From Pseudoruminococcus massiliensis (GTDB lineage: Bacteria; Bacillota; Clostridia; Oscillospirales; Acutalibacteraceae), in contig NZ_OLMR01000001.1 in the NCBI RefSeq assembly GCF_900291955.1, positions 1 through 64,000 of the forward strand: DNA of 64,000 nt. The letters run 5' to 3'. Below, piece after piece: positions 24,668 to 33,431 of the stretch (positions are counted from its first letter, which is position 1; every line of letters starts with the position of its first letter). The position numbers and the translations under genes are program-made. The notes under the pieces are model-generated. The model had not been told where the DNA came from. It saw nothing but the letters and a program-made list of their open reading frames with translations, and did no database searches.

Positions 24668-25375
24668 TTATGAATTTTTGTTTACGATACGGGATTCAGT
24701 CTTGCCTGTTTTGATGTCAATATATCTTGCAAAGAATGAAACCTTATTATCAGGATTAAGGCTTTCCCAAACCTGCTTTGTAAATTCGTCAATATCACCT
24801 GAAAGCTTTATACGCTTTGGCTCACCCTTAAATGACGGAATAGGATTGCCGTCATGCTCATATGTATGAATAAAGTGTCCCTCGCCAGAAATAGGCTCTG
24901 CATACTCATAGAAAAATCTGAGTACAGCTTTTTCTCTGTTATTATCACTCTTGAGAATAGACATTTTATATGAGAATGTTCCGTTGTGACGATTTACGAT
25001 ACCCGAAATTCTCGGTGTAAAATTCGGGGGGTCTGGCTCGAATGTACGAGTTCTTAGAGCGTCCTCAAAGGATTTTCCCTCAAGAATAAAATCACGAACA
25101 GTATCCGTCTGGTCGCCGTTTGTGACAACTGTTGTTTCACCGATTTCTCTTACTGGTGCATAGATAATCAAAGATGGGTCTTGAAGCTTTGATTCATCGA
25201 AAGCCTTTGTTTTAAGGTCTGCACCCTCAGCAACAAAAATTCTGTTACGGCTGTTTTCGCTTCTGCCCATAATGAAATAGCCGATAACTATTTTCTCGCC
25301 ATCATCACTTTTTCCTATAATAATTCCTCTGCCTGGATATGTGTTTCCACTTAATTCTTCTTTAATATCTATCAT
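24668..25375 (-). CDS. purO: IMP cyclohydrolase, PurO type
   Basis: 235 residues from ATG 25375 (GGAAG 6 bases upstream); the longer frame from 25480 starts inside repeat DNA. Opening NTYPGRGIIIGKSDDGEKIV, then YFIMGRSENSRNRIF and a C-terminal SFFARYIDIKTG. This matches the archaeal-type IMP cyclohydrolase family (PF07826), which closes FAICAR to IMP. It is followed after 17 bases by the transformylase, so the two genes replace bifunctional PurH. It is separated from purN upstream by 241 bases that hold a mosaic repeat. Confidence 0.9.
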   Translation of the reverse strand: MIDIKEELSGNTYPGRGIIIGKSDDGEKIVIGYFIMGRSENSRNRIFVAEGADLKTKAFDESKLQDPSLIIYAPVREIGETTVVTNGDQTDTVRDFILEGKSFEDALRTRTFEPDPPNFTPRISGIVNRHNGTFSYKMSILKSDNNREKAVLRFFYEYAEPISGEGHFIHTYEHDGNPIPSFKGEPKRIKLSGDIDEFTKQVWESLNPDNKVSFFARYIDIKTGKTESRIVNKNS

Positions 25376-25446
25376 TTTCGACTTCCTTTCGTTTACTATT
25401 TTATGCTTTTTCACCCATTGGGTAATTACTTCCTCCGCGTGAATAA

Positions 25447-25600
25447 AAGTCGGTTTAGAATATCGAGGTTTTGCTTGCAAAACCGACTACGCGTCTTGGG
25501 GGCGGCGGCTCGCCGCTTTAAAAAGGCTTGAGCGAAACTTTTAACTGTCTTAAATTAAGTTAGTTAACAAATCGTAGGGGCGAACTTTGTTCGCCCGTTC
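25447..25600. repeat. modular palindromic repeat inside the purine operon
   Basis: Modules in order: TCGAGGTTTTGCTTGCAAAA (also near 51.75 and 61.86 kb), CGCGTCTTGG, GGCGGCTCGCCGC, AAGGCTTGAGCGAAACTTTT, TGTCTTAA tail, and GGCGAACTTTGTTCGCC. It fills the gap between purN and purO and could form hairpins in the operon mRNA. Confidence 0.8.
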
Positions 25601-25616
25601 AGTAGCACATTTTTCA

Positions 25617-26246
25617 TTACTTACTACGAATATGAACCTTTCCATCTACAACTTCCAATCTATCTTGACAGAAAAGTGATACTGCCTCTGGGAGAATCTT
25701 CCACTCACACTGTTCCATAACTCTGCGTTGAAGTGTTTCAGGTGTATCGTCCTCAAGAACATCAACAGCCTTTTGCAAAATGATAGGTCCACCATCGCAT
25801 ACCTCATTTGCAAAATGAACTGTCGCACCTGTAACCTTAACGCCCTTTTCAAGTGCTGCTTCGTGAACTCTAAGTCCATAAAAACCTTTTCCGCAGAATG
25901 ACGGAATAAGTGCGGGGTGAACATTCATTATTCTATTTGGATATGCACGAGAAACTATCTCATCAAGAATAATCATAAAGCCTGCATAAACAATCAAATC
26001 AGCCTTTTCTTCTTGAAGAAGTCTTAAAATTTCCTTGCTGTAAGAAACGGAATCAGGATATTCCTTTCTCGGACAAACTATCCCCTTGATGTTATGCTTT
26101 TTTGCTCTTTCAAGGGCATAAGCACCTTCTTTAGATGCTATAACGCAAGTAATCTTGCCACCCTTGATTATTCCGCTCTCCTGTGCGTCTATCAAAGCCT
26201 GAAGATTAGTGCCTCCGCCCGAAACGAGAACAACTATATTTTTCAT
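25617..26246 (-). CDS. purN: phosphoribosylglycinamide formyltransferase
   Basis: 209 residues. VSGGGTNLQALIDA opening, MNVHPALIPSFCGKGFYG with the catalytic Asn/His, and VTGATVHFANEVCDGGPII with the catalytic Asp. It formylates GAR with 10-formyl-THF, step 3 of the pathway. It follows purM with an 18-base gap. Confidence 0.97.
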   Translation of the reverse strand: MKNIVVLVSGGGTNLQALIDAQESGIIKGGKITCVIASKEGAYALERAKKHNIKGIVCPRKEYPDSVSYSKEILRLLQEEKADLIVYAGFMIILDEIVSRAYPNRIMNVHPALIPSFCGKGFYGLRVHEAALEKGVKVTGATVHFANEVCDGGPIILQKAVDVLEDDTPETLQRRVMEQCEWKILPEAVSLFCQDRLEVVDGKVHIRSK

Positions 26247-26264
26247 ATTATACTCTCCCGAAAA

Positions 26265-27299
26265 TTAGCAGATGATAACACCCTCATCACTTTCAACAAG
26301 CTCACCAAGAACATAAGCTTCTTCGCCTGCTGCCTTGATTGCTGCGATAGCCTTATCTGCGTCAGCCTTGTCTACTACAACTGTCATACCAACACCCATA
26401 TTAAATGTGTTGAACATATCGTGCTCAGGAATGTTACCAACCTTAGCAATCAAATCGAATATTGGAAGAACCTGTACATCAGCTCTTGCAATCTTAGCAG
26501 AAAGTCCCTTTGGAAGTGAACGAGGAATATTCTCATAGAAGCCGCCGCCAGTGATATGAGAAATAGATTTAACCTTAACTGCGTCAAGTAAAGACTGAAC
26601 AGCCTTAACATAAATCTTAGTAGGTGTAAGAAGTGTTTCGCCAAGAGTTGCACCAAGCTCATCATAATATGTAGAAAGAGTTTCCTCATTTACATAGAAT
26701 ACCTTACGGACAAGTGAAAAGCCGTTTGAGTGAACACCGCTTGATTTAATACCAATCATTACATCTCCGGCTTTTTGTGTTGATGGGTCAAGAATCTTGT
26801 CCTTATCTACAACACCAACAGAGAAACCAGCAAGGTCATATTCATCAACTGGATAGAAACCAGGCATTTCAGCAGTTTCTCCGCCAATCAATGCACAACC
26901 ACTCTGAATACAGCCTTCTGCAACGCCAGAAACGATTGAAGCAACCTTCTCAGGAACATTCTTACCTACTGCGATATAGTCAAGGAAGAATTGTGGCTTT
27001 GCACCGCAGCAGATGACATCGTTTACGCACATAGCAACACAGTCAATACCAACTGTATCATGCTTATCCATAAGGAAAGCAATCTTCAGCTTTGTGCCAA
27101 CACCGTCTGTACCGGAAACAAGAACAGGCTTTTTGATATTCTCAACATCAAGCTCGAAAAGACCGCCAAAGCCGCCTATTCCTGAAAGAACACCAGAAGT
27201 CATTGTCTTAGCGACATGAGCCTTCATAAGTTCAACCGCCTTGTAACCTGCTGTAACATCAACACCTGCAGCCTTATAGCTGTCACTATAGCTTTTCAT
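26265..27299 (-). CDS. purM: phosphoribosylformylglycinamidine cyclo-ligase (AIR synthetase)
   Basis: 344 residues. [58 protein letters not shown] and [15 protein letters not shown] are all present. It closes FGAM to AIR with ATP. GGAGG lies 6 bases before the ATG. Third gene of the operon, 51 bases after purF. Confidence 0.98.
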   Translation of the reverse strand: MKSYSDSYKAAGVDVTAGYKAVELMKAHVAKTMTSGVLSGIGGFGGLFELDVENIKKPVLVSGTDGVGTKLKIAFLMDKHDTVGIDCVAMCVNDVICCGAKPQFFLDYIAVGKNVPEKVASIVSGVAEGCIQSGCALIGGETAEMPGFYPVDEYDLAGFSVGVVDKDKILDPSTQKAGDVMIGIKSSGVHSNGFSLVRKVFYVNEETLSTYYDELGATLGETLLTPTKIYVKAVQSLLDAVKVKSISHITGGGFYENIPRSLPKGLSAKIARADVQVLPIFDLIAKVGNIPEHDMFNTFNMGVGMTVVVDKADADKAIAAIKAAGEEAYVLGELVESDEGVIIC

Positions 27300-27350
27300 A
27301 TTGTACCTCCGAAAAATATATTTTAATTATTTTACCAAACAAATTTTAGC

Positions 27351-28778
27351 TTAGAGTTTCTTTGAATACTTATCCTCGTGTGATTGTCTTGAAGCCTCTA
27401 TCGGATAATCTCCGCTGAAGCAAGCGTCACAGAAATCAATCTTACATTCATCAGCAATTCTATGCAAACCGTCTATGCTTAGGAAACCAAGAGAATCTGC
27501 ACCGATTTCAGCACACATCTCATCAATACTCTTATGTGCAGCTATGAGATTATCTGTGCTGTCAATATCTGTGCCAAAATAGCAAGGATACTTAAATGGT
27601 GGAGAAGAAATTCTAAGATGAACTTCCTTAGCTCCTGCTTTCTTTAGCATTGAAACAATATGCTTACTTGTTTCGCCTTTAACGATAGAATCATCAATGA
27701 GAACAATTCTTTTGCCCTGAACATTTGATTTCATAGCGTTAAGCTTGATTCTCAAGTTATATTGAGCGTGTTTTTTTCTATTGTTGTGAGCTCTGCCGAT
27801 AAATCTGTTCTTTACAAGTCCAACGCCATATTGAATACCTGATTGCATTGAATAACCGATAGCAGCGTCAATTCCGCAATCAGGAACAGCACATACCATA
27901 TCAGCCTCAACAGGGTGTTCCTTAGCAAGCTCAATGCCTGCTCTCTGTCTTGCAATATTTACGCACATACCGTCAAGAACTGAATCAGGTCTTGCAAAGT
28001 ATACGAACTCAAAAATACATAGGCTTGTCTTACCACCACAATTATTCTTATAGCTGTGTACGCCCTCATCATCAATTACAACCATTTCGCCCGGTTCGAC
28101 ATCTCTTACAAATTCTCCGCCAAGGCTATCGAAAACGCAAGATTCACTTGTGATAATATAATTCTTACCAAGCTTACCAATACAAAGTGGTCTGAATCCT
28201 CTCGGGTCACGCACACCAATTAAGCGTGACGGTGCCATCATTACCATTGAATACGCACCCTTAATTTTATCCATAGCATTCAGAACGGCTTCTTCTATGC
28301 TTGCAGTTTCAAGTCTTTCTTGAGCTATGATATATGCGATAACCTCAATATCACTATTTGATTGGAAAATCGCACCGCCACGATGAAGATGTTCTCTAAG
28401 CTCAGAATAATTAGTCAAAGCACCATTAAGAGCAAGTGAAAGCTGACCATTGACATATCTCATAAGAAGAGGCTGAATTGATGTTCTGTCGTTTGCAACA
28501 GATGCTGTTGTATGACGAACATGACCAAGAGCAATTTTAGCCTTTTTAAGTCTTGAAAGTTCCTTTTCAGGGAGAGCCTCTGGCACAACGCCAAAGCCCT
28601 TGACAACGCTCATATTGCCGTTATCGTTTATTGCAATACCGGCACCGAGAGTTCCTCTGTGCTGTAAAGCATAAAGTGCAAGATATGTTTCGTCAATAAT
28701 ATCAGTTGCATCATTTCCGAAAATACCAAACACACCACATTCATCGTGGATTTTATCCTCAATAAATAAATCTGTCAT
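27351..28778 (-). CDS. purF: amidophosphoribosyltransferase
   Basis: 475 residues. Cys14 (after MTDLFIEDKIHDE) begins CGVFGIFG and would become the N-terminal nucleophile after propeptide removal, as in the Bacillus-type enzyme. The glutaminase half has GHVRHTT. The PRTase half has the PRPP motif IVLIDDSIVKGET and the Fe-S-type cysteines near VCAVPDCGIDA and CDACF. It commits PRPP to purine synthesis. Confidence 0.97.
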   Translation of the reverse strand: MTDLFIEDKIHDECGVFGIFGNDATDIIDETYLALYALQHRGTLGAGIAINDNGNMSVVKGFGVVPEALPEKELSRLKKAKIALGHVRHTTASVANDRTSIQPLLMRYVNGQLSLALNGALTNYSELREHLHRGGAIFQSNSDIEVIAYIIAQERLETASIEEAVLNAMDKIKGAYSMVMMAPSRLIGVRDPRGFRPLCIGKLGKNYIITSESCVFDSLGGEFVRDVEPGEMVVIDDEGVHSYKNNCGGKTSLCIFEFVYFARPDSVLDGMCVNIARQRAGIELAKEHPVEADMVCAVPDCGIDAAIGYSMQSGIQYGVGLVKNRFIGRAHNNRKKHAQYNLRIKLNAMKSNVQGKRIVLIDDSIVKGETSKHIVSMLKKAGAKEVHLRISSPPFKYPCYFGTDIDSTDNLIAAHKSIDEMCAEIGADSLGFLSIDGLHRIADECKIDFCDACFSGDYPIEASRQSHEDKYSKKL

Positions 28779-28817
28779 TATTTTAACTCCTATTTATTTC
28801 AAGGTGAATCGAAATAA

Positions 28818-29336
28818 TCAGTTCTTGCCCAAAAGTTCCTTAACCTTATCTTGAATAGCCTTGTCCTTAGCCTCTACGCCATTCTTCATCTTGACCTTCT
28901 CGTCCTCAAGCTTTTTAGCAAGCTCATCATCAGAAAGTGCAAGCATCTGTACAGCGAGGATTGCAGCATTTGCAGCACCGTCAATAGCTACTGTTGCAAC
29001 AGGAATACCAGAAGGCATTTGAACAGTTGCGAGAAGTGCGTCAAGTCCGTCAAGAGTTGAGGACTTTATCGGAATACCGATTACAGGAAGTGTAGTATTA
29101 GCTGCAAGAACTCCGCCGAGATGTGCAGCCTTACCTGCTGCTGAAATAATTACACCAAAACCGTTTGCCTTAGCTGTTTTGGAGAAATTTTCCGCAGCCT
29201 CAGGTGTACGGTGAGCGGACATTACATGAACCTCAAACGGAACTCCGAAAGAATCAAGAGTTTTTATTGCTCCTGAAACTGTTGGAAAATCGCTGTCGCT
29301 TCCCATGATAATAGCTACTTTTTTCTTTTCTGACAT
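28818..29336 (-). CDS. purE: 5-(carboxyamino)imidazole ribonucleotide mutase
   Basis: 172 residues, class I PurE. IMGSDSDFPTVSGAI, VMSAHRTPEAAENF and ISAAGKAAHLGGVLAA are the active-site blocks. It makes CAIR from N5-CAIR, so a purK should exist elsewhere. First recognised purine gene of the operon. AAAGGGG upstream of the ATG. Confidence 0.96.
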   Translation of the reverse strand: MSEKKKVAIIMGSDSDFPTVSGAIKTLDSFGVPFEVHVMSAHRTPEAAENFSKTAKANGFGVIISAAGKAAHLGGVLAANTTLPVIGIPIKSSTLDGLDALLATVQMPSGIPVATVAIDGAANAAILAVQMLALSDDELAKKLEDEKVKMKNGVEAKDKAIQDKVKELLGKN

Positions 29337-29371
29337 TTTAATCTATCCCCTTTTTAATAATTTATGATTTA

Positions 29372-29653
29372 TCAAGGCTGCATTTTGCAAAGTGAAAACT
29401 CATCAAGATTTCCTCTCCATTTTCCATGGAAGAAACCTAAGAATAATTTTCTGCCCTCTTCCATAGGCATATCATTTTCATAGAGGGCAAGCTTTGGATT
29501 TTCCTCTGTTAATACGCCTATTTCTGTATGTAATATATCATCATTCCAAAATGCCTGCACAACAGATATGGAACTATAATCATAACCTTTATAATCTTCT
29601 AAATTAAGATTAGATTCGCAATATTCAACAAATTGTTGAGTAAATTTATACAC
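29372..29653 (-). CDS. unknown small protein at the head of the purine operon
   Basis: 93 residues from GTG 29653 (AGAGGA 6 bases upstream). Aromatic-rich with a YDYSSISVVQAFWNDDILHT segment; soluble, no signal peptide. Not recognised. It lies 35 bases before purE on the same strand and behind the terminator of the SPFH unit, so it is probably the first gene of the purine transcript. Confidence 0.6.
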   Translation of the reverse strand: MYKFTQQFVEYCESNLNLEDYKGYDYSSISVVQAFWNDDILHTEIGVLTEENPKLALYENDMPMEEGRKLFLGFFHGKWRGNLDEFSLCKMQP

Positions 29654-29687
29654 AGGGTTTCCTCTTTTACTTCATAATAAACAACAC

Positions 29688-29714
29688 AAGGCTGTGGATA
29701 TGCTCCACAGCCTT
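29688..29714. terminator. terminator between the SPFH unit and the purine unit
   Basis: AAGGCTGTGGA-TATGC-TCCACAGCCTT: 11-bp perfect stem. It lies about 100 bases after the SPFH gene and before the small unknown gene. Confidence 0.75.
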
Positions 29715-29814
29715 AGTTGTCATCTGTTTTTGAATACACTTATACATACTTTTCCGAAAATTGAATTTTCACGCAATGTAAAGTGCATTGTCATAACCTC
29801 CGAGAATTAGTTTT

Positions 29815-30768
29815 TCAGCTATTTGTTTCAGTTGTTTGAGCCTGATGTTCAGGCTTCGGGGAAATATCTATATTTTTATCCGAAACCATTTCTTTCAGTG
29901 TTGCGGCAAGAGTTGCCATAGATTGAATCTCGGACGGAATAATAATCTTTGTTGCTCTGCCGTCGGCAGCCTTTTCAAAAGCTTCAAGGCTCTTAAGTGC
30001 AATAACCTTATCTGTTGGAGAAGCTTCGTTCAACATCTTTAAGCTGTCTGCATAAGCCTTTTGAACTGTCATAATAGCCTCAGCTTCACCCTGTGCCTCA
30101 CGAATCTTACTCTCCTTAATAGCATCAGCCTTGAGGATAGCAGATTCCTTTAAACCCTCTGAAACAAGAATCTGAGAACGCTTATCGCCCTCTGCGTCAA
30201 GAATCTTTGCTCTTCTTTCACGCTCTGCCTTCATCTGCTTTTCCATAGCAGCCTGAATTTCTCTCGGCGGAAGAATGTTTTTAAGCTCAACACGCTTAAC
30301 CTTAATTCCCCAAGCGTCTGTTGCTTCATCAAGAATAACCTGAATCTTAGTGTTAATAACATCTCTTGAAGTAAGAGTATTGTCGAGCTCAAGGTCACCT
30401 ATGATGTTACGGAGAGTTGTTGCAGTAAGGTTTTCAATAGCTGCAATAGGATTTTCAACACCATAAGCATAAAGCTTAGGGTCTGTGATATAGAAGTAAA
30501 CAACAGTATCAATCTGCATTGTTACATTATCACGAGTAATAACTGGCTGAGGTGGAAAATCTACAACCTGCTCTTTTAAAGAAACTCTTTTAGCAACTCT
30601 CTCAATAAATGGAATCTTCAAGTGCAGACCTGTTGACCAAGTTGTCTTATAAGCACCAAGTCTTTCTATAACATATGCGTGTGATTGCGGAACAATCTGA
30701 AAGTTTTTTATAATAATAATAATTAGGATAATTGCAAGAATCAAAAGCACCCAACCTATTGGTTGCAT
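29815..30768 (-). CDS. SPFH/stomatin-like membrane protein (QmcA type)
   Basis: 317 residues. One N-terminal membrane helix (WVLLILAIILIIIIIKNF), then an SPFH domain (IVPQSHAYVIERLGAYKTTW to VELKNILPP) and a coiled coil with AEREKRAKILDAEG-like repeats (MKAERERRAKILDAEGDKRS). Such proteins form large membrane rings and organise membrane microdomains. It is encoded 25 bases after an NfeD-like gene, its common partner. Confidence 0.92.
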   Translation of the reverse strand: MQPIGWVLLILAIILIIIIIKNFQIVPQSHAYVIERLGAYKTTWSTGLHLKIPFIERVAKRVSLKEQVVDFPPQPVITRDNVTMQIDTVVYFYITDPKLYAYGVENPIAAIENLTATTLRNIIGDLELDNTLTSRDVINTKIQVILDEATDAWGIKVKRVELKNILPPREIQAAMEKQMKAERERRAKILDAEGDKRSQILVSEGLKESAILKADAIKESKIREAQGEAEAIMTVQKAYADSLKMLNEASPTDKVIALKSLEAFEKAADGRATKIIIPSEIQSMATLAATLKEMVSDKNIDISPKPEHQAQTTETNS

Positions 30769-30793
30769 AATAACACTTCTTTCTTAAAATTTA

Positions 30794-31234
30794 TTATTTC
30801 TTAGTTTCTACGATTAGCTTTACTCCCTCTATACTTTTAATATAAACCTCAGTATTTTCGGGAATAATCTCATCATTATCTGCGACAGCACTCCATACAT
30901 CGCCCATAACTTTTACTCTGCCGACCTCTTTTCTACCGTTTATCTGCGTAAGAACTGTACCTGTTTTTCCGATAAACATATCTGCATTTGTTGCAGTTTT
31001 TTCAAATTTCATTAGCTTTTTGGCAAGTGGTCTTGTAAGTATAATTGCAACAGCCGTTACCACTAAGAAAATTATAATCTGCAAGTAAATCGGGGCATCA
31101 CAAAATTCTGCAATAATAGCAGCAATGCCACCCAAAGCCATCCAGATAGCTGTCAGCTGAACAGATGTAATAAATTCAACAAAGCATGAACAGATAATCA
31201 CACATAGCCAAATCCAAGGCATTTGCTCTTCCAT
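30794..31234 (-). CDS. NfeD-like membrane protein
   Basis: 146 residues. Three or four hydrophobic segments in residues 1-70 and a C-terminal OB-fold (IGKTGTVLTQINGRKEVGRV onward, ending VEGVKLIVE-like strand IEGVKLIVETKK). The short NfeD form lacks the ClpP-like protease domain. It forms a two-gene unit with the SPFH protein. Confidence 0.9.
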   Translation of the reverse strand: MEEQMPWIWLCVIICSCFVEFITSVQLTAIWMALGGIAAIIAEFCDAPIYLQIIIFLVVTAVAIILTRPLAKKLMKFEKTATNADMFIGKTGTVLTQINGRKEVGRVKVMGDVWSAVADNDEIIPENTEVYIKSIEGVKLIVETKK

Positions 31235-31263
31235 ATTCTCACCTCACAATCAGGATAACATTC

Positions 31264-31297
31264 ATTTCATATCAAGCAACACACCTCGATATGAAAT
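31264..31297. other. perfect inverted repeat upstream of the NfeD-like gene
   Basis: ATTTCATATC, 14 bases, GATATGAAAT; 30 bases upstream of the NfeD start. It could be an operator or a leader hairpin. The remaining 31235-31555 is AT-rich promoter DNA between divergent genes. Confidence 0.4.
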
Positions 31298-31555
31298 AAC
31301 CGCTATACAGTTGAATACAAGGCATTGATTTTATATAGATTTATTTTACCATATATGCCGTAAAAAATCAAATATTACATAAAAAAAGCTAATTAAAAAT
31401 TCTTTTATATATTTCGAATGCATTTAATTAAAGTATATTTTTTGAAAAATTCTCTAAACTATTTCAAATTTCACCCCAAATATGCTATAATATGATTGTT
31501 ATATCTACAAAATATGTAAAATCAAATTTTAAGTATATATCACGAGGTGTAAACT

Positions 31556-32152
31556 ATGGATTTTGACGCATTTACAGGTGGCGTAGAGCCAGGTGGTCTG
31601 CGAAATAAAAGCGATATATGTATCCTTATCTGTTATCTTATAAATTCAGCAAATCGACCACTGAAAAAAGAGGATATTGTTTCCGTCATAGTAAATAATG
31701 GACTTGCCAATTACTTTGAAACAAATGATGCAATGTATGACCTCCTCCAAAGTGGAAATATTGCAGAATTTGAGAATACGAAAGATTATTATATTCTTAC
31801 TGGCAGAGGAAAAATGATTGCAAACCAGCTTGATACCACATTGCCGTTTACAACAAGAGATAAAGCACTTTCCGCTTGTATATCACTTCTTGCCAAGCAA
31901 AAGCTTCAAAAAGAAAATCCCGTTAAGGTTGAAAAGCTTGAAAACGGCGGATATAATGTTTCTTTCTCAATTACTGACGGAAGTATGACACTTATGAGCT
32001 TTACAGTATTTATGCCTGACTATTCACAGGTTAATCTGATAAAGCGTTCATTTTATAATGACCCACAATATATTTATACTGTTCTGCTTGCCGCTCTCAC
32101 AGAAAATCGTGAAATGATAAAAGACTCTCTTGATAAGCTGATAGCAAAATAA
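31556..32152 (+). CDS. DUF4364 family protein
   Basis: 198 residues. MDFDAFTGGVEPGGLRNKSD opening, winged-helix-like first half (ILICYLINSANRPLKKEDIV, LTGRGKMIANQL) and a beta-rich second half. It fits the DUF4364 family of Clostridia (PF14277), thought to be DNA-binding by fold. AGGTG lies upstream of the ATG. Convergent with bofA, with an 8-base gap. Confidence 0.85.
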   Translation: MDFDAFTGGVEPGGLRNKSDICILICYLINSANRPLKKEDIVSVIVNNGLANYFETNDAMYDLLQSGNIAEFENTKDYYILTGRGKMIANQLDTTLPFTTRDKALSACISLLAKQKLQKENPVKVEKLENGGYNVSFSITDGSMTLMSFTVFMPDYSQVNLIKRSFYNDPQYIYTVLLAALTENREMIKDSLDKLIAK

Positions 32153-32160
32153 ACTTTCTT

Positions 32161-32421
32161 TTAACATATCAGTTGAAGCAACAGCATAGCTGTAACCCCA
32201 GGAATACCAAGAGTAGATGAAATTCCAAGCGAGAGCGGACTTATAGGTATGCTTACGCTTGTAAAAATAGAAATTATATTTATCACAAGCATACACGCAG
32301 GACCTAAAAGCAAACCCAAAAGAGTTGAACGGATAGGGTGTTTTGATTTCATAATCTTTCGTATAGCAACTAAAGCCAAGAATACTCCAACACATATCAA
32401 CAAAATAGCCCACCACGGCAT
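32161..32421 (-). CDS. bofA: BofA-family protein (pro-sigma-K processing inhibitor)
   Basis: 86 residues with two or three membrane helices: WWAILLICVGVFLALVAIRK, then LGLLLGPACMLVINII and LGIPGVTAMLLLQLI. The PLSLGISSTLGIPGVTAMLL end is the BofA signature. In Bacillus, BofA holds the SpoIVFB protease inactive until the forespore signal. The ribosome site GAGGGG lies 8 bases upstream of the ATG, inside a hairpin arm (32430-32462). Confidence 0.85.
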   Translation of the reverse strand: MPWWAILLICVGVFLALVAIRKIMKSKHPIRSTLLGLLLGPACMLVINIISIFTSVSIPISPLSLGISSTLGIPGVTAMLLLQLIC

Positions 32422-32429
32422 AAAATCAA

Positions 32430-32462
32430 CCCCTCATACACTTTTTTACAATGTATGAGGGG
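32430..32462 (-). terminator. hairpin that overlaps the bofA ribosome site
   Basis: Stem CCCCTCATACA with its complement (11 bp), 11-base AT loop, then TTGATTTT-ATG on the minus strand. The plus strand also has a T7 run after the stem, so it may end transcription in both directions. The 3' arm holds GAGGGG, the Shine-Dalgarno of bofA, just as at spoIIGA. Confidence 0.7.
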
Positions 32463-32485
32463 CTGTCTTTTTTTATGCAGAAAAT

Positions 32486-32971
32486 TTATATCGGAACAGT
32501 GTTATTTTCGTCATAAATTCCATAATATATGCTAATAGCTGATGATACCGCAAGACTAATTAAGATATAATCCTCATTTAAAATTTCAAGCTCATGACAT
32601 TCACCAAGCTTACACCAGCTATGCTTTTGATTAGCAACTATATTTTTGCTGTGGTCTGTTAGTTTATAATCTCCTGTTAATAATACACCATCAAAATATA
32701 CGCTTGCTCCATAGATTGCCATAGGCGATTTTGCTTGAGGCGTCATTATAAATATAATTCGTTTTCTGCCAATTCTCACCCTGAAATGTGGAAATGCAAA
32801 AGGAGATGAGGTTATTGCAACAAATTCTTCACCATTCATATTTGAGATTGCCATTTTCTGATTATTACCAGAGATTTCGCCAGAAACCTTAAAAACTTCA
32901 TTGCCATTGAAGTCAAATATCGCAAGTCGTGAATCAACATCAGAATTATCACGAATTATAAAATATTTCAT
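32486..32971 (-). CDS. LURP-one-related / Tubby-like C-terminal fold protein
   Basis: 161 residues from ATG 32971 (GGAGGTGAG 5 bases upstream), preferred over the start 9 codons earlier. A string of beta-strands with FDFNGNEVFKVSG, FRVRIGRKRIIF and YDVHG-like GDYKLTDHSKNIVANQKHSW fits the LURP-one/YxjI type fold, whose bacterial members have no fixed role. It lies 24 bases behind the ImmA-like gene and is probably in the same unit. Confidence 0.65.
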   Translation of the reverse strand: MKYFIIRDNSDVDSRLAIFDFNGNEVFKVSGEISGNNQKMAISNMNGEEFVAITSSPFAFPHFRVRIGRKRIIFIMTPQAKSPMAIYGASVYFDGVLLTGDYKLTDHSKNIVANQKHSWCKLGECHELEILNEDYILISLAVSSAISIYYGIYDENNTVPI

Positions 32972-32994
32972 AATGCTCACCTCCAAGTAATAAA

Positions 32995-33429
32995 TCATTC
33001 AGGAAAATATTTCAGTGTAATAAGCTTTAATGGTATGTGAGTAATTCTTGAAATTTCTACAACGCTAAGTCCTTCATATGTTGAAAAGGTTTCATCTTGT
33101 AGGAGAAGATTAACAGCAAACAAATCTGCTTCACGCTCATATTTTGATGTGCAAAGATGCGTTCTGCTATTAAGGCTGATTGAATTTGTTTCACTATGTA
33201 AAATTATATGTCCTAATTCGTGAGCACATACTACTTTTGCTTCATCTTCATCAACGGTATTATTTATCACAACAACAAAGCTTTTTAAAATTTTTATAAA
33301 AAAGCCACGAACACAATCGGGCAATTCCTGATATATAACATTAATGCCGAGATAATCACAAAGCTCAAATGGCGAATCAGTATTATATTTCTTAACTATA
33401 TTTGAGGTTATTCTTTCGATATTCTCCAT
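32995..33429 (-). CDS. ImmA/IrrE-family metallopeptidase
   Basis: 144 residues. Zinc site HELGHIILHSE with third ligand in YEREADLFAVNLLL. In mobile elements and in the Deinococcus DdrO/IrrE pair, such peptidases cleave an Xre-type repressor. Here the repressor gene ends 3 bases upstream, the standard pairing. Confidence 0.92.
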   Translation of the reverse strand: MENIERITSNIVKKYNTDSPFELCDYLGINVIYQELPDCVRGFFIKILKSFVVVINNTVDEDEAKVVCAHELGHIILHSETNSISLNSRTHLCTSKYEREADLFAVNLLLQDETFSTYEGLSVVEISRITHIPLKLITLKYFPE

Positions 33430-33431
33430 AT

